NCBI GenBank assembly: GCA_019635285.1
Contig: JAHBZS010000047.1
Coordinates: 1 to 36,705, forward strand
Direction of reading: 5' to 3'
Source: Rubrivivax sp.
GTDB lineage: Bacteria > Pseudomonadota > Gammaproteobacteria > Burkholderiales > Burkholderiaceae_C
DNA: 36,705 bases
Position numbers and translations under genes: made by a program. The first letter of the stretch is position 1; each line of letters starts with the position of its first letter. A model generated the notes under the pieces. That model searched no databases, was not told where the DNA came from, and saw only the letters and a program-made list of their open reading frames with translations. Of this stretch, positions 31,604 to 36,705 are shown one piece after another.

Positions 31604-34297
31604 CTACAGCGCGTGCGTGACGATCGAAAAATCGCGGTCCTCGGCATGGCGCTTGATGCTGAAGCCCAGGCGGCGCATCAGCCTGAGCATGCCGCTGTTG
31701 TTGGCCAGCACCAGGCCGATGATTTCCGTCAGCCCCTTGTCGCGTGCCACGTCCATGATGCTTTCCATGAGCCGCGCGCCCAGGCCCTTGCCAGCGTAGT
31801 CGTCGGCCACCACCAGCGCGAATTCGCAGCTGCTCTGGTCGGGGTTGGTGATGTAGCGCGACACGCCGAGGATGCGCTCGGTCTCGGTGATCTCGCCGTC
31901 GGCGCCCGCGTGGCGCTGCTTGTGCACCGCCACCAGCGCCATCTCGCGGTCGTAGTCGATCAAGGTGAAGCGCGCCAGCATGGTCGGCGGTAGTTCCTCC
32001 ATCGACGACACGAAGCGGAAGTAGCGGCTTTCGGGCGACAGCCGCTGCACCAGGTCCTGCAACATCTGCGCGTCGTCGGGGCGGATGGGGCGCACGGTGT
32101 ATTCGCCGCCGCCGCGCAGCGGCCAGACCTGCTCGTAGCGCGCCGGGTACGGCAGGATCGACAGGTGGTTGTAGGGGTTGCCCAGGCCGCCGCGCGTGGG
32201 CTGCGTGCCGTCGACGACGACGCGCGCATCCACCGCCACCGCGCCGGCCGCGTCGACGATGATCGGGTTGATGTCCATCTCGCGCAGCTGCGGCAGCGCG
32301 CACACCATCTCGGACACGCGCAGCAGGATCTGCTCCAGCGCCTCGATATCGGCGGCCGGCGCGCCGCGCCACGCGGCCAGCGTCTCGGCCACGCGCGAGC
32401 GCTCGATCAGCCGGCGCGCCAGGAACTGGTTCAGCGGCGGCAGCTCCATCGCGCGGTCGCCGATGAGTTCGATCATCGTGCCGCCCGCGCCGAAGACGAT
32501 CACCGGGCCGAAGGGGTCGTCGGTGACCACGCCGATGTTGATCTCGCGGCCGCGGCGCGACGGCGCCATCTTCTGCACCGTGACGCCGTTGATGCGCGCG
32601 CCGGGCTGCAGCCGCGCCACGCGCTCGACCATGTCGGCGTAGGTATCGCGCGCCGCCGTGCCGGTGCTGATGTTCAGCGCCACGCCCTGCACGTCGGACT
32701 TGTGCGCGATGTCGGGCGAATCGATCTTCAGCGCCACCGGAAAGCCCAGCTGCGTGGCCAGCATCATGGCCTCGGTGGCGCTGCGCGCCAGCACGGTCGG
32801 CGTCACCGGAATCAGGAACGACGACAGCAGCGTCTTCGATTCCAGCTCGGTGAGCACCTTGCGGCGCTCGGCCAGCACGCTTTCGATGAGCAGCCGCGCG
32901 CCTTCGATGTCCGGCTTGGCCAGCGTGGACATCGGCGGCGGCGTCTGCTGCAGCAGCTGCTGGTTCTGATAGAAGGCCGCGATGTTGCCGAAGGCGCCCA
33001 CCGCCGCCTCGGGCGTGCGGAAGCTGGGGATCTGCGCGTCGCCCAGCAGCTGGCGCGCCGTGCCGACGCTGGCGTCGCCCATCCAGCAGGCCAGCAGCGG
33101 CTTGCGCAGGCGGCGCTTGCCTTCGGCCACCGCGGTGGCGACGGCGGCCGCGTCGATGTCGCTCTTGGGCGCGTGGATGGCCAGCACGCCGTCGATCTGC
33201 GCATCGGCATCGGCGGCTTCGATGGCGGCGCGGTAGTGCTCGGGGCCGGCTTCTTCGGACACGTCGATCAGGTCGCGCAGCGAGGCCAGCTCGGGCAAGC
33301 GCGGCGCCAGCGCCGCCACCGACTCGGCCGACAGGCGGCCCAGTTCCAGGCCGATCTCGGCGGCCCAGTCGGCGGCCAGCACGCCGGGCCCGCCGCCGTT
33401 GCTGACCACCGCCAGCCGCCGCCCGACGGGCCGATAGCGCGAGGCCAGGCACTTGGCGGCCGAGAACAGCTCGACGAAGGAACGCACGCGCACCGCGCCG
33501 GCGCGGCGCAAGGCGGCGTCGAACACCTCGTCGCTGCCGACGATGGCGCCGCTGTGCGTCTGCGCCGCGTCGTTGCCGCCCGAGCGGCGGCCCGACTTGA
33601 GCACCACCACCGGCTTGGAATTGGCGGCCGAGCGCAGCGCGCTGATGAAGCGGCGCGCGCTGGAGATGCCTTCCAGGTAGACGATGATGCTGTGCGTGCG
33701 CGCGTCGGTGGCTAGGAAGTCCAGCGCCTCGGCGATGTCGATGCCGGTGTGCGGGCCCACCGAGATCACCGACGAGAAGCCGACCGCGTTCTGCCGGCCC
33801 CAGTCGAGCATGGCCACGGTGAGCGCGCCGGACTGCGACACCAGCCCCAGCGGCCCGTCCGCCGCCAGCGGGCCGATGACGCTGGCATTGAGCTGCGCCT
33901 GCGGGCGCTGCAGCCCCAGGCTGTTGGGGCCGAGCAGCGCGATGCCCTCGCGCCGCGCGATGGCCTTCAGCGCCAGCGCCTGGTCGGCGCCGAGGCCGCT
34001 GCCGACGATCAGCGCCGAGCGGCAGGCCATGCGCCCGGCCAGCTCCAGCGCCGCGGCGATGTCCTGCGGCGGCAGCGCGATCACCGCCAGGTCGGCGCGC
34101 GCGTTGGCCAGGTCGGCCAAGGTGCCGCTGGTCTGCTGCACGTCCAGGAAATGCAGCGTGCCGCTGAAGCGCTGCGCCTTCAGCGCGTCATGCAGCAGGC
34201 GCGCATGGCGCGTCTGCGACGCCGGGTCGTCGGCGCGGCCGGCGAACACGGCGATGGTCTCGGGGCAGAACAGCGGGGTGAGGTAGTGCTTGTCCAT
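31604..34297 (-). CDS. Pat-like fused acyl-CoA synthetase (NDP-forming) / GNAT acetyltransferase
   Basis: Encodes 897 aa. Residues 1-130 are a CoA-binding domain (LLGPNSLGLQRPQAQLNAS). Residues 150-460 are succinyl-CoA-ligase-like, with VSQSGALTVAMLDWGRQNAV and the GGNDAAQTHSGAIVGSDEVF loop carrying His248, the usual phospho-His position. Residues about 480-690 are ATP-grasp (FPVALKIDSPDIAHKSDVQG). The GNAT domain is about 725-897, with acetyl-CoA loop YAGKGLGARLMESIM. Homologues acetylate lysines of proteins such as acetyl-CoA synthetase. It is transcribed alone, with the stop 22 bases from the three-stem element. The presence of the His suggests that the ligase half could be active, unlike Pat proteins reported to have lost it. 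Confidence 0.92.
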   Translation of the reverse strand: MDKHYLTPLFCPETIAVFAGRADDPASQTRHARLLHDALKAQRFSGTLHFLDVQQTSGTLADLANARADLAVIALPPQDIAAALELAGRMACRSALIVGSGLGADQALALKAIARREGIALLGPNSLGLQRPQAQLNASVIGPLAADGPLGLVSQSGALTVAMLDWGRQNAVGFSSVISVGPHTGIDIAEALDFLATDARTHSIIVYLEGISSARRFISALRSAANSKPVVVLKSGRRSGGNDAAQTHSGAIVGSDEVFDAALRRAGAVRVRSFVELFSAAKCLASRYRPVGRRLAVVSNGGGPGVLAADWAAEIGLELGRLSAESVAALAPRLPELASLRDLIDVSEEAGPEHYRAAIEAADADAQIDGVLAIHAPKSDIDAAAVATAVAEGKRRLRKPLLACWMGDASVGTARQLLGDAQIPSFRTPEAAVGAFGNIAAFYQNQQLLQQTPPPMSTLAKPDIEGARLLIESVLAERRKVLTELESKTLLSSFLIPVTPTVLARSATEAMMLATQLGFPVALKIDSPDIAHKSDVQGVALNISTGTAARDTYADMVERVARLQPGARINGVTVQKMAPSRRGREINIGVVTDDPFGPVIVFGAGGTMIELIGDRAMELPPLNQFLARRLIERSRVAETLAAWRGAPAADIEALEQILLRVSEMVCALPQLREMDINPIIVDAAGAVAVDARVVVDGTQPTRGGLGNPYNHLSILPYPARYEQVWPLRGGGEYTVRPIRPDDAQMLQDLVQRLSPESRYFRFVSSMEELPPTMLARFTLIDYDREMALVAVHKQRHAGADGEITETERILGVSRYITNPDQSSCEFALVVADDYAGKGLGARLMESIMDVARDKGLTEIIGLVLANNSGMLRLMRRLGFSIKRHAEDRDFSIVTHAL

Positions 34298-34464
34298 GGG
34301 GCAAGGGGCGACGCGGTCGGCATGGACGACAGGTCGGTCGTCGCAATTGTGAGCCAGCGTGTGCTGTCACGAGTCGAGCAATGGCCGTCACCGGCGTCGG
34401 CCCTTGCTGAGACTCAAGGTCTATCACGGCGACTGCTGCCGGGGTGTCCCCGCCGGCCGAATCC

Positions 34465-34682
34465 TCAGCGAGCGATCAGACGTGCGGCCCGCGCCCCCTT
34501 GATTTCGTGCCGGGCGCGAGGACTTGATCCTGACAGCGAGTGCCAAGATCGGCCGTACTGGCGGGGTTCGGCGAAGAGCTCCTCGGCGGAGATGCCGTCT
34601 TCCCGATCAGCCTCGTCAACGCGTCTTCGAGCTCCTTCTGAAGGTCGGGCGACAGGCGGATGCTCGCCTTTTGCCGTGCCAC
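34465..34682 (-). pseudogene. Frameshifted ribbon-helix-helix antitoxin-like remnant
   Basis: Reading from GTG 34682 gives MARQKASIRLSPDLQKELED, a good beta-strand plus helix of a ribbon-helix-helix antitoxin. The frame then loses similarity. In the frame reached by adding one base near 34623, the sequence continues as VDEADREDGISAEELFAE, then ARHEIKGARAARLIAR and a stop at 34465-34467. The two halves join into a plausible protein of about 72 aa, so a single-base deletion (GCGGTT to GCGTT type) is likely. No toxin is adjacent. The rest of the 443-base gap between the Pat-like and hydrolase genes shows nothing supportable. Confidence 0.4.
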
Positions 34683-34740
34683 AAATTCAACGACTGCCCC
34701 CGAGGAGTGAACCTTGGCCGAGGACAACGGTTGGGCCGCA

Positions 34741-35868
34741 TCACCGGACCTGCTGGGCCAAAAACGCGAGCAATTCAGCGTTGAGCTCTGCGGCGCACTC
34801 TTGCTGGACCCAGTGGCCGCATCGGGGAATGAGGGTGCTCTTGCGAAGGCCGGGCACGGTGTTGCCGAGCGCGTCGACGTTGGCCCTGGTAGCCGCCAGT
34901 ACCGGATCGAGCTCACCCGCCACGAACAGCGTCGGGTGGGTGATCTTTGCGCCTTCGAAGGGCTTCATCAGCTCCCAGTTGCGATCGAGATTGCGATACC
35001 AGTTGAGCGGGCCGGTAAGTCCCGTTCGGGTGAAGTTGTCCGTGTAGTACTGCAAGTCCTTGTCGGAGAGCCATCGCTGGAGATCACCCGGGGGCACCAG
35101 CGTTTCCAGAAGCTTGGCCCTCGAAGACTTGGGGGCCAGCCGCTGGCGGGCGGGTGCGGCGTCCGCCGACGCGTGGAAGTAGAAGGCCTTGAGGAATGAC
35201 GCTACGTCGGGTTCCAGCTCGGCTTCGGCGACACCGGCCTCCTGAAAGTAGACGATGTAGTTGAAGTTGCCGCCGACGGCTCGCCGGATGCCCGCCAGGG
35301 GCGCGATGTCGCGGCGCGGGTTGTACGGCACGCTGAGGGCGACGACCGCACGCACACGGTCGGGCGCAAGCAGCACGGTGTTCCAGGTGAGCACGGCCCC
35401 AAAGTCGTGCCCCACCAGAACGCACTGCTTCTCGCCCAGCGCATCCAGCAGGCCCACGACATCGGCAGCCAGCGTCTTGATCGTGTAGTCGGCAGCGTCC
35501 TTCGAGCCACCGGTTTGCCCGTAGCCGCGCAGATCAGGCGCCACGACGCGGTACCCCGCTTGCGCAAGCGCGGGGATCTGATGCCGCCAGGAATACCAAA
35601 GCTCAGGGAACCCGTGCAGCAGCAGCACCAAGGGCCCAGACCCCTGCTCGACGTAGTGCAAACGAATGCCGTTGACGTCGGCGAACGCGCTCTTCCAGGG
35701 GCCCGCCGGCACCCGGCCCACGGCGTCTTGGCTCTGGGCGCGGGACACGCCCGAAGTGGCGAGCCCCAGAAGGGCCAGCAAAGCGTGCCTTCGGCTGCTT
35801 GTTCGGAGCAAGTGCGCGCGATGACGTGCCATGGGTTCTACGGATGGTTGGCGGGCGAAACGGTGCAT
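34741..35868 (-). CDS. Alpha/beta hydrolase, epoxide-hydrolase-like, Tat-type signal
   Basis: Encodes 375 aa (363 if started at the internal ATG 35832, which sits just before the signal). The signal TSSRRHALLALLGLATSGVS has an RR pair and moderate hydrophobicity, suggesting Tat export. The oxyanion region is LLLHGFPELWYSWRHQIPAL with HGxP, and VVAPDLRGYGQTGGS follows. The nucleophile elbow LVGHDFGAVLTWN provides Asp. A cap domain with LKAFYFHASADAAPARQR follows. The late acid region is LFVAGELDPVLAATR and the catalytic His is in IPRCGHWVQQECAAEL. These match epoxide hydrolases of the soluble type (Asp-His-Asp). The substrate is unknown. Confidence 0.9.
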   Translation of the reverse strand: MHRFARQPSVEPMARHRAHLLRTSSRRHALLALLGLATSGVSRAQSQDAVGRVPAGPWKSAFADVNGIRLHYVEQGSGPLVLLLHGFPELWYSWRHQIPALAQAGYRVVAPDLRGYGQTGGSKDAADYTIKTLAADVVGLLDALGEKQCVLVGHDFGAVLTWNTVLLAPDRVRAVVALSVPYNPRRDIAPLAGIRRAVGGNFNYIVYFQEAGVAEAELEPDVASFLKAFYFHASADAAPARQRLAPKSSRAKLLETLVPPGDLQRWLSDKDLQYYTDNFTRTGLTGPLNWYRNLDRNWELMKPFEGAKITHPTLFVAGELDPVLAATRANVDALGNTVPGLRKSTLIPRCGHWVQQECAAELNAELLAFLAQQVR

Positions 35869-35895
35869 ATGGGCGACCTGTAGGCGGCGCCGAGC

Positions 35896-36195
35896 TCAGA
35901 CGCGAGGTTGCGCCCCGCGGCTTGAGTGCCAGAACGCGAGGACCTTCAGGGCCTGGGAGTCGGCTGCGTAGTGGATGAAGTAGCCGAGTCTGCTCAGGTA
36001 GAGGCGCCTTAGCGCAGGGAGGCGCGCTCCGGCGTACTTGGCGCCGATGCCAGGCTGCTCAGCGAGAAGCGCAACTGCCTCGCCGAAGTCCTTGCCGACT
36101 GCGCCTGGAGCGGCGGGGCGGTTGGCCTGCCACCACGCCGCGGCCTGCTGGACCTCGCGCGCCGCGCGCGCAGAGATCTTGACTTGCAGCGACAC
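35896..36195 (-). CDS. RelE/ParE family toxin
   Basis: Encodes 99 aa of the RelE/ParE fold: VKISARAAREVQQAAAWWQA (N-terminal helical hairpin), then EAVALLAEQPGIGAKYAGAR, then LPALRRLYLSRLGYFIHYAA (the conserved strand pair with Arg), then LKVLAFWHSSRGAQPRV (final strand with the WHSSRG motif common to ParE toxins). ParE members inhibit gyrase and RelE members cleave mRNA on ribosomes; the WHSSRG end favours ParE. It follows the antitoxin with a two-base gap. Confidence 0.9.
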   Translation of the reverse strand: MSLQVKISARAAREVQQAAAWWQANRPAAPGAVGKDFGEAVALLAEQPGIGAKYAGARLPALRRLYLSRLGYFIHYAADSQALKVLAFWHSSRGAQPRV

Positions 36196-36197
36196 GC

Positions 36198-36419
36198 CTA
36201 CTTTGTCTTGGGCAGCGAGGAAAGGACTTGGTCGAGGCCCAGGAAGTGGCCTTGATCCACCTCCTCGAGGGCCATTGCCAACTCCGATTCCTGCTCCGGT
36301 GACAGGTCGAAAGTCTCATCGGCGCCGCGAGAGACGACGGTGACCAGCGACCCCTCTGCGAGAGCCACGCCCTCAAGGACGATCTGGCCGTTGACGACGG
36401 TGCCGGTTGCGACTTGCAT
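36198..36419 (-). CDS. Antitoxin, AF2212/DUF104-like N-terminus
   Basis: Encodes 73 aa upstream of the ParE-like toxin, in the usual antitoxin-first order. The N-terminal about 30 residues (ATGTVVNGQIVLEGVALAEG then SLVTVVSRG) form a short beta fold like DUF104/AF2212 antitoxins. The C-terminal acidic half FDLSPEQESELAMALEEVDQ is a helical segment likely to wrap around the toxin. Autoregulation from sequence upstream of 36419 is expected, but I see no clear operator. The remaining 36420-36705 has no gene I can support. Confidence 0.75.
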   Translation of the reverse strand: MQVATGTVVNGQIVLEGVALAEGSLVTVVSRGADETFDLSPEQESELAMALEEVDQGHFLGLDQVLSSLPKTK

Positions 36420-36705
36420 GAGGTTGATGTTAACTCCGAGGCGTCACAAGGGGCGCCTTGCGCAGAGATTGATCGCCCACCATGGCACCCCGGGTCACCC
36501 CCACAGCGCCACACGCCGTTAACCCTTCCGGCAGCTTCACGCCTGCCACTCGTAGCGATTGGCGCCGCGCTGGCGCAGATTCCATGTCGGCACGGGCACT
36601 CAGCACTCAGCCCACCTCAGATGCCGGATATACGACTGCAGGCTCAACCCTTCGTGCTCTTCAACGATCGATCAATCGCTGGCGTTGGCGGGGGAGTCCA
36701 TATAC

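Noticed and set aside
34345-34354. AATTGTGAGC resembling half of a lac operator/CRP-like site
   Set aside because: There is no matching second half at proper spacing and no relevant gene follows; it is probably chance.
36420-36705. Possible gene start at the right edge of the window
   Set aside because: Only short frames without motifs are present; I cannot support any feature here.

Overview
The window is high-GC, gene-dense chromosomal DNA from a betaproteobacterium, most likely a Burkholderiales member of the Rubrivivax/Leptothrix/Methylibium/Comamonadaceae type. The reasons are the strong G/C third-position bias, an orphan Bug/TctC-family binding protein, a fused indolepyruvate ferredoxin oxidoreductase, tandem YceI proteins beside a b561 cytochrome, and a Pat-like CoA ligase/acetyltransferase. 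No rRNA, tRNA, CRISPR array, integrase or transposase was seen.

Layout. 1-2557: lipoprotein lytic transglycosylase MltA, an exported protein resembling a secretin end-domain, and an AhpD-like carboxymuconolactone decarboxylase-family protein. 2671-6037: an accessory catabolic cassette with a Bug solute-binding protein, an FAD oxidoreductase and a divergent GntR/UTRA regulator; a candidate operator fills the -35/-10 spacer of the Bug promoter. 6235-7530: DUF2254 membrane protein. 7745-14043: an eight-gene operon with its own promoter and FadR-type operator. It encodes an RpiB-like isomerase, a FadR/FCD regulator, a ribokinase, a complete polar-amino-acid-type ABC transporter (two permeases, ATPase, binding protein) and an amidohydrolase/lactonase. 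The mix of pentose enzymes with an amino-acid-type importer does not match a pathway I recognise and is the best candidate for an undescribed system. 14169-16182: a YkgJ-like cysteine cluster protein, a DUF1015 protein and a small exported protein.

16438-19757: a copper-efflux locus (CueR-like regulator, CopZ-like chaperone, CopA ATPase with a His-rich N-terminus) with two MerR-type promoters, each with a 19-bp spacer. 19817-20867: a VOC-family protein and an Lrp/AsnC regulator. 20978-25535: a short leader ORF that repeats the beginning of the next gene, the 1186-aa indolepyruvate oxidoreductase-family enzyme, and a translationally coupled Nudix/DUF4743 hydrolase. 25601-28586: b561, two YceI proteins, an MBL-fold hydrolase and a small membrane protein. 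28600-31312: a YhhN lysoplasmalogenase-family protein, an exported Rossmann/LOG-like protein, a RidA protein and a metallophosphoesterase. 31309-31582: a 274-bp element made of three abutting inverted-repeat stems, like a three-way junction. 31604-34297: the Pat-like protein. 34465-36419: a frameshifted ribbon-helix-helix antitoxin remnant, an epoxide-hydrolase-type alpha/beta hydrolase and a toxin-antitoxin pair. The last 286 bases hold no gene that I can support.

Functional links suggested by layout are: copper sensing, chaperoning and export; Lrp-controlled 2-oxoacid oxidation with a Nudix enzyme that may clean up damaged thiamin diphosphate; b561/YceI redox or lipid-carrier functions; and import plus phosphorylation of a probably carboxylated, ribose-related compound by the FadR-controlled operon.
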